From Nocardia fusca NBRC 14340 (GTDB lineage: Bacteria > Actinomycetota > Actinomycetes > Mycobacteriales > Mycobacteriaceae), in NCBI RefSeq assembly GCF_001618425.1, contig NZ_BDCU01000025.1:1-60624 (forward strand): a stretch of 60,624 bases of DNA, written 5' to 3'. A program made the position numbers and the translations under genes. Positions 7,231 to 15,499 of the stretch are shown in pieces. The notes beneath the pieces are model-generated. The model was not told where the DNA came from and made no database searches. It saw only the letters and a list, made by a program, of their open reading frames with translations. Positions within the stretch are counted from its first letter, which is position 1, and the number at the start of each line of letters is the position of its first letter.

Positions 7231-8259
7231 GTGCAGGTGATCGACAACGGCAAGGCCGCAGTCCAGCGTGTGATCGGACAGCGGCCGTGGCTCGACCATC
7301 TGGTGCGCGCGGCCGGTAGATATCAGAGTCAGCGCGGCGACTACTACGCGGCGGGCATTACGTATTTCACTGTGCTGTCGCTGTTCCCACTGCTGATGAT
7401 CGCCTTCGCCATCGCGGGTTTCGTGCTCGCGGGCAATGCCGAGCTGCTCGGTGAACTGCAGGAGAAGGTCGTCGAGAACATCCCGGGCGAGATGGGTGAT
7501 CAGCTCAACGATCTGATCGACCAGGCGGTGCGCTCGCGCGGGACGGTGGGTGTGCTCGGCCTGCTCACCGGGTTGTACTCCGGTCTCGGCTGGATGGCGA
7601 ACCTGCGCAAGGCGCTCACCGAACAGTGGGAGCAGCCCTCGGACGAGGACAACTGGCTGCGCACCAAACTGTCGGACCTGGGTGCGCTGCTGGGTCTTTT
7701 CCTCGCTCTGGTGGTGTCACTCGGGTTGTCGGCGGTGGCGTCGAGCCGGCTCGGCGTGCAACTGCTCGAACTGGTGGGGCTCGACGAGATGCCCGGGGTG
7801 CGCTGGCTGCTGTGGCTGCTGTCCACGGTGCTCGCCATGGTGGCCTCGTGGGCGCTGTTCGCCTGGATCATTGCCCGGCTGCCCCGGGAGCCGGTCACCT
7901 TGCGTAGCGCTCTGAAGGCCGCGGCACTGGCGGCGGTGGGCTTCGAGATCTTCAAGAATATCGCGGGGTTCTATATGCGGTCGGTGTTGAACAGCCCGGC
8001 CGGCGCCGCCTTCGGCTCGATCATCGGCATCATGGTGTTCAGTTATGTGGTCTATCGGATCATTCTGTTCGCCACGGCCTGGGCGGCGACCGCGCGGGAG
8101 AACGAGCAACTGGCCTCGGTGCCGGTCCCCGCGCCGGCGCTGATCCGGCCGCGAATGGACAGCGGACGGCCGGGGTTCGTCGGTGGTGCCGCGCTGTTCG
8201 GCGCGGGCGCGCTCGCCACACTGGGGATCACTCGGTTGCGCCGCCGCCGCCGCGGCTGA
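7231..8259 (+). CDS. YihY/BrkB-family inner membrane protein
   Basis: 342 residues starting at GTG 7231. The family opening SQRGDYYAAGITYFTVLSLFPLLMIAFA begins near residue 34. There are about six hydrophobic segments, including GALLGLFLALVVSLGLSAVA, WLLWLLSTVLAMVASWALF, and GSIIGIMVFSYVVYRIILFATAW near the end. The tail is a short hydrophobic stretch and RLRRRRRG. The family was once called ribonuclease BN, but that activity is not supported; function is unknown. It probably sits in the cell membrane. It is cotranscribed or closely spaced with trpS (43 bp). Confidence 0.9.
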   Translation: MQVIDNGKAAVQRVIGQRPWLDHLVRAAGRYQSQRGDYYAAGITYFTVLSLFPLLMIAFAIAGFVLAGNAELLGELQEKVVENIPGEMGDQLNDLIDQAVRSRGTVGVLGLLTGLYSGLGWMANLRKALTEQWEQPSDEDNWLRTKLSDLGALLGLFLALVVSLGLSAVASSRLGVQLLELVGLDEMPGVRWLLWLLSTVLAMVASWALFAWIIARLPREPVTLRSALKAAALAAVGFEIFKNIAGFYMRSVLNSPAGAAFGSIIGIMVFSYVVYRIILFATAWAATARENEQLASVPVPAPALIRPRMDSGRPGFVGGAALFGAGALATLGITRLRRRRRG

Positions 8260-8676
8260 GCGGCGCGCCCGGACGCGCGTAACTCGGCGGAACACCGGCT
8301 GTTCGGTCATATTTCATCTCGGCGGCCCGGGCCCGAACTGCGGGCGGCCGGTGGGCGACATATTCGAATACTCCGGTGCCCAATCGGCGCTTCACATGGT
8401 CCGCCCGGTCGTATTCACCTCGGCGGGGTACTCGAGTACCCCGTCGGGTAAGTGCTTATGCGCCCGAATGCGGATGTTTCGGTTCGCATGACGGATGTTC
8501 CGGGTCGGCGCTTGTCATATCGTCCGATCCGAGGCAGCTCGGTTCCCGGAAATTCACCGGGGCGCAGAGTATTCGGCATGCTGCCGAGCAGAGGAGGACC
8601 CGGTGGATTCCGAGGCGGCGACCCGGCATCCCACACCAGAGATGGTGCGCCCGGCGGATTCGAGGCGGAGGGCCCG
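8260..8676. promoter_or_regulatory. Intergenic region with two perfect palindromes upstream of the MFS gene
   Basis: This stretch precedes the MFS/ATP-grasp pair. TATTCGAATA (8361-8370) is a perfect 10-bp palindrome. GGGGTACTCGAGTACCCC (8425-8442) is a perfect 18-bp palindrome and the strongest operator candidate in the window. From 8591, GAGGAGG followed 5 nt later by GTG (8603) opens a 29-codon frame ending at 8692, out of frame with the MFS gene; it may be a leader peptide. No regulator gene is adjacent. Confidence 0.45.
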
Positions 8677-9918
8677 TTGGTCGTCGCGTTAGCCGGCAAG
8701 CGGAAACCACCGACGTTTCCCGCGGAAGTATGGATCATTTCGATCACCACCTTTCTGAGCAGGTCGGTCGGCTTTCTGGCGCTGTTCTCCACGGTGTTCT
8801 ACAAATCGATGGGGCTGAGTCCCTCGGCGCTGACCCTCGCATTGTTCGCGGGTGGTTTCACCGGTGTACTCGGCTCGGTCGCCGGCGGCTGGTTCGCCGC
8901 CCGTTTCGGCTCCACCGATGTGCTCATCGCCGGATCCTTCCTCAATGTTCCGCTGCTGTACCTGCTCGGTATGTCGACGAATGATCCGGTACCGGCCATT
9001 GTGCTCGCCTCGCTGAGCGTGGCGCTGACGCAATCGTTCTCGGGGCCGGCGGCGGCGCTGGTCACAGGATCGGCCTACGCGGGAAATACCGTCACGGTGG
9101 TCGCTTTCCATCGGATTTTCCTGAGCAGCGGTGTCACGGTGGCTCCGATCATGGTTTCCGCGGTGGGTGAGCACAACTTCTCGATGCTGTTCTTTCTGTC
9201 CGCGCTCGGATCGGCGGGTACCGCCGCGTTCCTGTTCTCCGAGCGCGGCAGACTCCGGGGTGCCGAGGCGTTGGCGGCGGCGCGGGAACGAGAAGCACCC
9301 GCGCCCGATCTCGTCTCCGATTCCGCCGCGGCGGTACCGTACGACCCGTCCCGCGTGTCGCGGCTGTGGGCGGTGGTTGTGGTATTCGGCATTGCCATGG
9401 CGGTCTACGCGCAGAGTATGAGTGGAATTCCCCTCTCGGTCGAGAAGATTTCCGACGACGGTCGGCTCTACAGCGTCCTGCTCGTCATCAATTCGCTTTT
9501 CATCATCTTCTTCGAGCTGCCGATCAGTACGTTGACGGCAAGACTGAAATGGAACTACGCGCTGGGGCTCGGGATCTTGGTCACCGGGCTCGGGCTCGTC
9601 GTCTGCGGCGCGGGCTCGAGCTGGACCGTGTGCATTATCGGATTCGTGCTCTTCTCGCTGGGCGAGGCCATTTTCATCCCGCAGGCGAGCGCTTCGATAG
9701 CCGATATCTCGACTCCTGCGGAGAACCCCAGGTACCAGGGATACCTGTCGGCCGCCCAGTCCTTCGGTTTCGCGGTGGGCCCGGGTCTCGGCGCCTTCGG
9801 GGTGCTGCACGACAGCGCGCTGTACTGGACGCTCGTCATCCAGATCTCGTTCGCCGCGGGTGCGGTGGCGGTAGTTGCAGGAATGTCCAAGGACAGGAGT
9901 TCGGTTCGTGGCGGATAA
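8677..9918 (+). CDS. MFS transporter (probable exporter)
   Basis: A major facilitator with twelve or so hydrophobic segments, starting FPAEVWIISITTFLSRSVGFLALF and ending SFAAGAVAVVAGM. A charged central loop (RGRLRGAEALAAAREREAP) separates the two halves. The start is uncertain: the frame is open from GTG 8452, with ATG at 8578, but the translated 8452-8676 stretch is Gly/Pro-rich and unlike an MFS N-terminus. TTG 8677, preceded by GGAGGG at 8667-8672, gives a normal 413-residue protein. Its stop overlaps the next gene by 11 bp. The pairing with an ATP-grasp ligase recalls bacilysin-type export of a ligase product; that is inference. Confidence 0.82.
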   Translation: MVVALAGKRKPPTFPAEVWIISITTFLSRSVGFLALFSTVFYKSMGLSPSALTLALFAGGFTGVLGSVAGGWFAARFGSTDVLIAGSFLNVPLLYLLGMSTNDPVPAIVLASLSVALTQSFSGPAAALVTGSAYAGNTVTVVAFHRIFLSSGVTVAPIMVSAVGEHNFSMLFFLSALGSAGTAAFLFSERGRLRGAEALAAAREREAPAPDLVSDSAAAVPYDPSRVSRLWAVVVVFGIAMAVYAQSMSGIPLSVEKISDDGRLYSVLLVINSLFIIFFELPISTLTARLKWNYALGLGILVTGLGLVVCGAGSSWTVCIIGFVLFSLGEAIFIPQASASIADISTPAENPRYQGYLSAAQSFGFAVGPGLGAFGVLHDSALYWTLVIQISFAAGAVAVVAGMSKDRSSVRGG

Positions 9919-11176
9919 TTCGGTATTGATCGTGGATCCCGTGAGCTCGGGAAAGCTGTATCCCCGGGTGCTCCAGCAGTACGGGATCGAACCCATCCTC
10001 CTGGACACCGACCATGCGCTGGTATCGGAATTCCGTACCGCCCCCACTCCGGGGGCCCTGGATTTCGCCGCCGATCTCGGTAATTCGTATGAGGCGCTGC
10101 TGCGTATGTGCACGGAGCGGTCGGTCGCCTATGTCATCGCCGGATCCGAACCCGGTGTCGAATTGGCCGAGCGGCTCCGCGCCGACATTCCGGGTTGCCC
10201 GGCCGGTGAGACGGTGCTACCGCAGCGAAGATGGGACAAGCAGTACATGTTCGAGGCCCTGGCCGCGGCCGGGGTTCCGACATTGACCACCCGGGCCGTC
10301 CCCGCCGGTCACGACGCCGTCCCGGCCGAAGCGGTGGCCGAACTACGCGCGGGCCGCAAGCTGGTGGTGAAACCGGCCCGCGGTGCCGCCTCCGTCGGGG
10401 TCCGGCTGGTCGAGACCCCCGGCCAGTTGGCCGAGGCGGTCACCGCGATCACCGACAGCGCCGGACTGTTCGGTGGCACCTCGGCCGCCCTCGTCCAGGA
10501 GATGTACCCGGCCCCCCGGGTGGAATACGCCGTGGACACTTTCTCCACTCCGGCCGGACACGAACTCGTCTGTGTCACCGTGTACGACAAATGGGTTTCG
10601 GAGTCCGGTGATTTCGTCTACGAGAAGGGCCGGTGGCTCGACCACGACGATCCGATCGTGCGGGAACTGGCCGAGTACGCGCGCCGGGTGCTCGATGCTC
10701 TGGGAATGCGGATCGGGCCCGCGCATATGGAGATCATGTCCGGCCCGCTGGGCCCCCGGCTGATCGATTTCGGGGCGCGCGCCCACGGCATCGGTCACCC
10801 GCAGCACACCCATGTGCTGACCGGTACTTCGCAGATCCACCGCGAGAGCGAATACATCGCCGAACTCTTCGGCATGCGCGCGCCGGCCGAACGCGACAGC
10901 GGCTATGTACTGTCCCGGCGCGGTGCGCTGGTGCTGCTCAGTGTCGAGCGGGAGGCCCGGTATCTGGGCGGCGCCGAGGCGGAACTGGCGGACCTGCCCG
11001 GTGTGCGGGAGGTCCGGATGGCGGCCGAGCCGGGGAAGATCTATCCGGCGACCAGATCCATGATGGATTCGGTGGCGCTCGGTCTGGTGTTCGTGGTCGC
11101 GGATACCGCCGACGAACTGGATTTCCGGTGCGTCGAGGTGCGGAAGCGGGCCGGCGACTTCTTCACCACGGACTGA
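9908..11176 (+). CDS. ATP-grasp ligase, amino-acid-ligase-like
   Basis: 422 residues with an N-terminal alpha/beta preATP-grasp domain (NSVLIVDPVSSGKLYPRVLQQYG) and a central ATP-grasp fold. The nucleotide-binding lysines are in WDKQYMFEALAAAGVP (about 107-122) and KLVVKPARGAASVGV (about 154-168). The metal-binding region is GPAHMEIM...PRLIDFGARAHG, where the family norm E-x-N/G-x-R is here D-F-G-A-R. Such proteins join a carboxylate to an amine through an acyl-phosphate; L-amino acid ligases such as BacD have this layout. GTG 9908 is chosen because AGGACAGGAG precedes it. Translation is coupled to the MFS gene. The product and substrates are unknown. Confidence 0.82.
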   Translation: MADNSVLIVDPVSSGKLYPRVLQQYGIEPILLDTDHALVSEFRTAPTPGALDFAADLGNSYEALLRMCTERSVAYVIAGSEPGVELAERLRADIPGCPAGETVLPQRRWDKQYMFEALAAAGVPTLTTRAVPAGHDAVPAEAVAELRAGRKLVVKPARGAASVGVRLVETPGQLAEAVTAITDSAGLFGGTSAALVQEMYPAPRVEYAVDTFSTPAGHELVCVTVYDKWVSESGDFVYEKGRWLDHDDPIVRELAEYARRVLDALGMRIGPAHMEIMSGPLGPRLIDFGARAHGIGHPQHTHVLTGTSQIHRESEYIAELFGMRAPAERDSGYVLSRRGALVLLSVEREARYLGGAEAELADLPGVREVRMAAEPGKIYPATRSMMDSVALGLVFVVADTADELDFRCVEVRKRAGDFFTTD

Positions 11177-11182
11177 TTTCGG

Positions 11183-11215
11183 GCCGGCCGGGGGTGGTGA
11201 GGGCCCCCGGCCGGC
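11183..11215. terminator. Bidirectional hairpin between convergent genes
   Basis: GCCGGCCGGGGG (11183-11194) and CCCCCGGCCGGC (11204-11215) form a perfect 12-bp stem with a 9-nt loop, between the stop of the ATP-grasp gene and the stop of dacB. There is no T-tract, as is common for actinobacterial terminators. Confidence 0.65.
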
Positions 11216-11236
11216 GCTATCGGCGGGAGCTTCCGG

Positions 11237-12538
11237 TTACCGCTGACGGGTGCGTACGTGCCAGGTACCGAGCAGCAGAATCGGCACCAGGATCAGACCC
11301 GCGACCATGAGCAGCATCCACAGTTCGTCGAATTCACCGCCGCCCGGGCCCTGTGCCGAATACGCCACCGCATCCTCCGGCGGCGGCACCGCGAGCCCCG
11401 GTGCGCTGACCACGGATTCGTCGTCGTCGCCGGGGATATCGCCGACCTGCGCACCCGGGGCGAGCGCGAAACCGTAGTCGAGCAACCGGGCCGCCTGTTC
11501 CCACGGGCGGATCGGCAGCACATCGGCCTGGAGCAGGGTCACCGCCAGCCTGCGGCCGTCGCGTTCGGCGGCGGCGACGAAGGTCTGGCGGGCGTCGTCG
11601 GTGTAACCGGTCTTTCCGCCCAGTGCCCCGGGATAGTTGTAGAGCAGTCCGTTGTCGTTCGCGATCGGGAAGCCGGGATGGTCCTGGTCGCCGGGGATGC
11701 GCGGGTCGGGCGGGTAGCCGGGGAAGTCGAACTGCTCGGTGCCGATCATCTCCGCGAACAGCGGGATCGACATGGCCTCCCGGAACAGCAGCGACAGGTC
11801 GTAGGCCGAGGTGCTCATACCGGGCCCGTCGAGACCGGACGGAGTGGCCGCGCGGGTGTCGTAGGCGTGCAGTGATTCGGCGAGGTCGTTCATCTTCACC
11901 ACCGCCACGTCGTCGCCGCCCAGTTGAGCGGCCAGCGCGTGGGCGGCATCGTTGCCCGATGCCATCACCAGGGCGTGCAGCAACTGCCGGTTGCTGTAGC
12001 GGCCACCCGGACCGATCCCGACCCTGGTGCCCTCGACATCGGCGTCGGCCTGGGTGCCCACGACGACCTTGTCCAGGTCCAGGGTGCGCAGCGCGACGAT
12101 CGAGAGCAGCACCTTGATGGTGCTGGCCGGGCGGTACCGGCCGTGTGGGTCCTTGGTGGCCAGGACGGCGCCGGTGTCCAGGTCGGAGACCATCCAGGCG
12201 GTCGCGGAGATATCGGCGGGCAGCGCCGGCGCGCCGGTGGGCAGAACCACACCGCATTCGCCGAGCCGTTTCCCGCCGATCGGGGAATCGGGGACCGGCA
12301 GCGGCGTCGGCGCCGATTCACCGGGTTCCGGGACCTCGGAGGCATCGATTGCCGGCGGCGGCTGTGTCTTCTGCGGGCAGGTATCGGTGACGGGAGTGGT
12401 GAAAGGAGTGGTGGTGGGTGGCGCGGGCTGCGCTGCCGCGCTCCCGCAGACGGTGAGTGGTCCGGCCGCCAGAATCGCGGCGGAGAGCACCGAACCGAGG
12501 AGACGGGCGGTGCGCTGGTGTAGCAACCTGTTGTACAT
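11237..12538 (-). CDS. dacB: D-alanyl-D-alanine carboxypeptidase, membrane-anchored
   Basis: 433 residues. This penicillin-binding protein trims the terminal D-Ala of peptidoglycan stem peptides outside the membrane. A signal peptide (MYNRLLHQRTARLLGSVLSA..., cut near AAAQP) is followed by a Pro-rich linker. The active-site motifs are S-T-I-K (nucleophile Ser and Lys), S-G-N in MASGNDAAHAL, and K-T-G in LGGKTGYTDD. A C-terminal hydrophobic segment (LWMLLMVAGLILVPILLLG) anchors the protein. The frame is open 15 codons further upstream, but those codons come from a 68-bp intergenic repeat, so ATG 12538 is preferred. Confidence 0.92.
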   Translation of the reverse strand: MYNRLLHQRTARLLGSVLSAAILAAGPLTVCGSAAAQPAPPTTTPFTTPVTDTCPQKTQPPPAIDASEVPEPGESAPTPLPVPDSPIGGKRLGECGVVLPTGAPALPADISATAWMVSDLDTGAVLATKDPHGRYRPASTIKVLLSIVALRTLDLDKVVVGTQADADVEGTRVGIGPGGRYSNRQLLHALVMASGNDAAHALAAQLGGDDVAVVKMNDLAESLHAYDTRAATPSGLDGPGMSTSAYDLSLLFREAMSIPLFAEMIGTEQFDFPGYPPDPRIPGDQDHPGFPIANDNGLLYNYPGALGGKTGYTDDARQTFVAAAERDGRRLAVTLLQADVLPIRPWEQAARLLDYGFALAPGAQVGDIPGDDDESVVSAPGLAVPPPEDAVAYSAQGPGGGEFDELWMLLMVAGLILVPILLLGTWHVRTRQR

Positions 12539-12550
12539 ATCGACGCCGAG

Positions 12551-12689
12551 CCTAAAGGGCGCTGCCGGGCGTGGCCTGTCCACAGTCCGCGCACGGCCGG
12601 AGCGAAGGCGGAGGTACGCCTAGAGGGCGCTGCCGGGCGTGGCCCGTCCACAGTCCGCGCACGGCCGGAGCGAAGGCGGAGGTACGCCT
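12551..12689 (+). repeat. Dispersed 68-bp repeat, two tandem copies
   Basis: Two copies (12551-12618 and 12619-12686) repeat with a period of 68 bp. The shared core is CACGGCCGGAGCGAAGGCGG followed by AGGTACGCCT. They lie in the add-dacB gap, ending 13 bp from the dacB ATG. Related copies are at 25343-25412 and, inverted, at 42386-42519. Confidence 0.85.
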
Positions 12690-12770
12690 GGAATCCCGGC
12701 GTGCCGGATGTGCGCCACGGGCTCCCACCGGTGGCTTCCGTACCGACCGGTATTCCGGCCGGGCGCCGGT

Positions 12771-13868
12771 TCAACCCAGCAGCACGGCGTATCCCGGTTT
12801 GATGATGTCGTCGATGATCCGCAGCCGCTCCGGGAACGGGATGAACGCCGATTTCATCGCGTTGATGGTGAACCGTTCCAGATCGCTCCAGCCGTAGCCG
12901 AAGGTCTGGTGCAGTTTGAGCATCTCCCGGCTCATGCTGGTATCGCTCATCAGGCGATTGTCGGTGTTCACCGTGACCCGGAAACGCAGCCGCGCCAACA
13001 GGTCGAACGGGTGTTTGTCCAGTGCGGGCACCGCGCCGGTCTGCACATTCGACGAGGGGCACAGTTCGAGCGGCACGCGGGTGTCGCGTACATACGCCGC
13101 CAGCCGCCCGAGCCGGGCATTCTCGACCGCGCCGGACACCTCGATATCGTCGACGATCCGGACGCCGTGCCCGAGCCGGTCGCAGCCACAGAACGCCAGC
13201 GCCTCGTGAATGGACGGCAGCCCGAAGGCCTCACCGGCGTGGATGGTGAAATGCGCGTTGTTGACCCGCATGTACTCGAAGGCGTCCAGATGCCGGGTGG
13301 GCGGGTATCCGGCCTCCGCGCCCGCGATATCGAATCCGCAGACACCCCGGTCGCGGAAGCGGACCGCCAGTTCCGCGATCTCCCGGGACCGCGCCGCGTG
13401 CCGCATGGCGGTCAGCAGACAGCGCACCACGATGGGCTGTCCCGCCGCGGCGGCGGCCGCCTCACCCGCGGCGAACCCGGCCAGTACATGTTCGACCACC
13501 TCGTCGAGGGTCAGGTCCTTTTCGAGATGTTGTTCGGGCGCGAACCGCACCTCGGCGTAGACGACCCCGTCCGCGGCCAGATCCTCGGCGCATTCGCGGG
13601 CCACCCGGTGCAATCCCTGCGGGGTCTGCATCACCGCGACCGTATGGGTGAAGGTCTCCAGATAGCGTTCCAGCGAGCCGCTGTCGGCCGCGTCCCGGAA
13701 CCAGCGCGCCAGGGCTTCGGCATCCGTCGCGGGGAGCCGGTCGTATTCGCAGTCCGCGGCCAGTTCGAGCACGGTGGCGGGCCGCAGACCGCCATCGAGA
13801 TGATCATGCAGCAGCGCCTTCGGTGCCCGGCGCAGTGTGGCGAGATCCAGCGGCAGAGGTCCGGTCAT
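12771..13868 (-). CDS. add: Adenosine deaminase
   Basis: 365 residues, a zinc amidohydrolase converting adenosine or deoxyadenosine to inosine in purine salvage. The metal site motif is LLHDHLDGG (about 18-26). IHAGEAFG carries the third His and catalytic Glu, LGHGVRI the catalytic His, ELCPSSNV is the conserved strand, and NTDNRLMSDTSMSREM carries the metal-binding Asp. The frame stays open a further 156 codons upstream, but that stretch is antisense-like sequence inside deoA. ATG 13868 gives the family-standard N-terminus. It is the third of the add-deoA-cdd salvage genes on this strand. Confidence 0.94.
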   Translation of the reverse strand: MTGPLPLDLATLRRAPKALLHDHLDGGLRPATVLELAADCEYDRLPATDAEALARWFRDAADSGSLERYLETFTHTVAVMQTPQGLHRVARECAEDLAADGVVYAEVRFAPEQHLEKDLTLDEVVEHVLAGFAAGEAAAAAAGQPIVVRCLLTAMRHAARSREIAELAVRFRDRGVCGFDIAGAEAGYPPTRHLDAFEYMRVNNAHFTIHAGEAFGLPSIHEALAFCGCDRLGHGVRIVDDIEVSGAVENARLGRLAAYVRDTRVPLELCPSSNVQTGAVPALDKHPFDLLARLRFRVTVNTDNRLMSDTSMSREMLKLHQTFGYGWSDLERFTINAMKSAFIPFPERLRIIDDIIKPGYAVLLG

Positions 13869-13941
13869 ATGCCGACGGTATCGCCGAATGTCGCGGCGGT
13901 CAGCCGGACGGCCCGAAAGGTTCCACCTCGTCGACGGGCGC

Positions 13942-15363
13942 TCACTTCGAATTCCCTTCGTGGTCAGCGGCCGGATGCGGGTGGTTGTGTGCGGTACCCG
14001 GGCCGGACCGGGCGGGCGGGTGACCGGGATACCGGTGTGGCGACCAGTGCTGTCCGGGGCACTGCGCGTCGCCGGCGACCCGGTCGAGGACGAGCGGGCC
14101 GGGTGCGGGCCGGTCGGTGGATCCGGTCTCCACGGTGAATGCCTCGGCCAAGGCCTCGAACGCGCGGGGGAACGCCGCCGGAGTGCCGGTGTGCAGGGTG
14201 AGCAGCAGTTGTCCGGCGGTGACCCGGTCGCCGGGGCCCGCATGCCACTGCACGCCCGCGGCGGCCTGGACCGGGTCGCCCTGCCGGGCGCGGCCGGCGC
14301 CCAGGCGCCAGGCGGCGATACCGACCCCGCGCGCATCGAGGTGGGTCAGGGTTCCCGACGCCGGGGCGGACAGCGTTTCGGTATGCGCGGCCGTAGGCAG
14401 TGGGGCGAGGGGGTCACCACCCTGGGCGCGGATCATCGCGGTCCAGCGGTCCATGGCGCGGCCGTCGGCGAGCGCGTCGGCGGGATCGGTGTCCAGACCC
14501 GCCAGCGTGACCATCTCGCGCGCCAGGGCCAGCGTCAACTCCACGATATCGGCCGGTCCGCCGCCCGCGAGCACCTCGACGGCCTCGGCGACCTCGAGCG
14601 CGTTGCCCGCGGTACGGCCCAGCGGGGTGTCCATCGCGGTGAGCAGCGCCACAGTCCGCACGCCCGCGTCGGCGCCCAGTTCGACCATGGCGGTGGCCAG
14701 CGCGTGCGCCTCGTCGCGGGTACGCATGAACGCGCCGGACCCGACCTTCACATCCAGCACCAGGGCGGCGGTGCCCTCGGCGATCTTCTTGCTCATGATG
14801 GAACTGGCGATCAGCGGGATGGATTCGACCGTGCCGGTGGTGTCGCGCAATGCGTAGAGGCGCTTGTCGGCGGGCGCCAGATCGGCGCCGGCCGCGCAGA
14901 CCACGCAGCCCGCCGCCGGGTCGGTGAGGATCTCGCGCATCCGGTCCGGGGCGATATCGGCCCGCCAGCCCGGAATCGATTCCAGTTTGTCCAGTGTGCC
15001 GCCGGTGTATCCCAGTCCACGGCCGGACAGCTGCGGTACTGCCGCGCCACAGGCGGCGACCAGCGGAGCCAGCGGCAGGGTGATCTTGTCGCCCACGCCG
15101 CCGGTGGAATGTTTGTCGACCGTCGGTCGCGGGAGATCGGTGAAGTCCAGCCGTCGGCCCGACCGCAGCATCGCCTCGGTCCAGCGCGCGGTCTCGCGCC
15201 GGTTCATCCCGCGCAGCACGATCGCCATGGCCAGCGCCGCCATCTGCTCGTCGGCCATCTCGCCGCGGGTGAAAGCGGCTATGGCCCAATCGATCTGCGC
15301 GTCGGACAGTTCGCCGCCGTCGCGTTTGGTCCCGATGATCGATACCGCGTCGTGTGCCGTCAC
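13942..15363 (-). CDS. deoA: Thymidine phosphorylase
   Basis: 473 residues, cleaving thymidine or deoxyuridine to base and deoxyribose-1-phosphate. The phosphate-binding signature DKHSTGGVGDK (about 83-93), KLESIPGW, and SSIMSKKIAEGT (about 186-197) are all present. The family normally ends soon after PLVLDRVA, giving about 430 residues. Here the frame continues about 40 more codons of Pro/His/Gly-rich sequence, which looks like stop-codon loss and read-through. It lies 73 bp upstream of add and 136 bp downstream of the LLM gene, on the same strand. Confidence 0.93.
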   Translation of the reverse strand: MTAHDAVSIIGTKRDGGELSDAQIDWAIAAFTRGEMADEQMAALAMAIVLRGMNRRETARWTEAMLRSGRRLDFTDLPRPTVDKHSTGGVGDKITLPLAPLVAACGAAVPQLSGRGLGYTGGTLDKLESIPGWRADIAPDRMREILTDPAAGCVVCAAGADLAPADKRLYALRDTTGTVESIPLIASSIMSKKIAEGTAALVLDVKVGSGAFMRTRDEAHALATAMVELGADAGVRTVALLTAMDTPLGRTAGNALEVAEAVEVLAGGGPADIVELTLALAREMVTLAGLDTDPADALADGRAMDRWTAMIRAQGGDPLAPLPTAAHTETLSAPASGTLTHLDARGVGIAAWRLGAGRARQGDPVQAAAGVQWHAGPGDRVTAGQLLLTLHTGTPAAFPRAFEALAEAFTVETGSTDRPAPGPLVLDRVAGDAQCPGQHWSPHRYPGHPPARSGPGTAHNHPHPAADHEGNSK

Positions 15364-15499
15364 GCCACCAGTCTGGCAGCGCCGCGGCGGTCGTGCCGGG
15401 GTGTGCCGAGCCGGGCCCCGGCGGCCCGCCGGCTTCGCCTACCCGGATACGTCGGGGCGTCGCGACCGCGGCGGGCAGGCCGCCCGGCGTGGCCGGAAA

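Noticed and set aside
12551..12689. Tandem repeats as a possible CRISPR array
   Set aside because: Only two contiguous 68-bp units with no spacers and no cas genes; the unit recurs singly elsewhere.
13869..14336. N-terminal extension of the adenosine deaminase frame
   Set aside because: It overlaps deoA in another frame, is Pro/Arg-rich, and ATG 13868 starts the normal protein.
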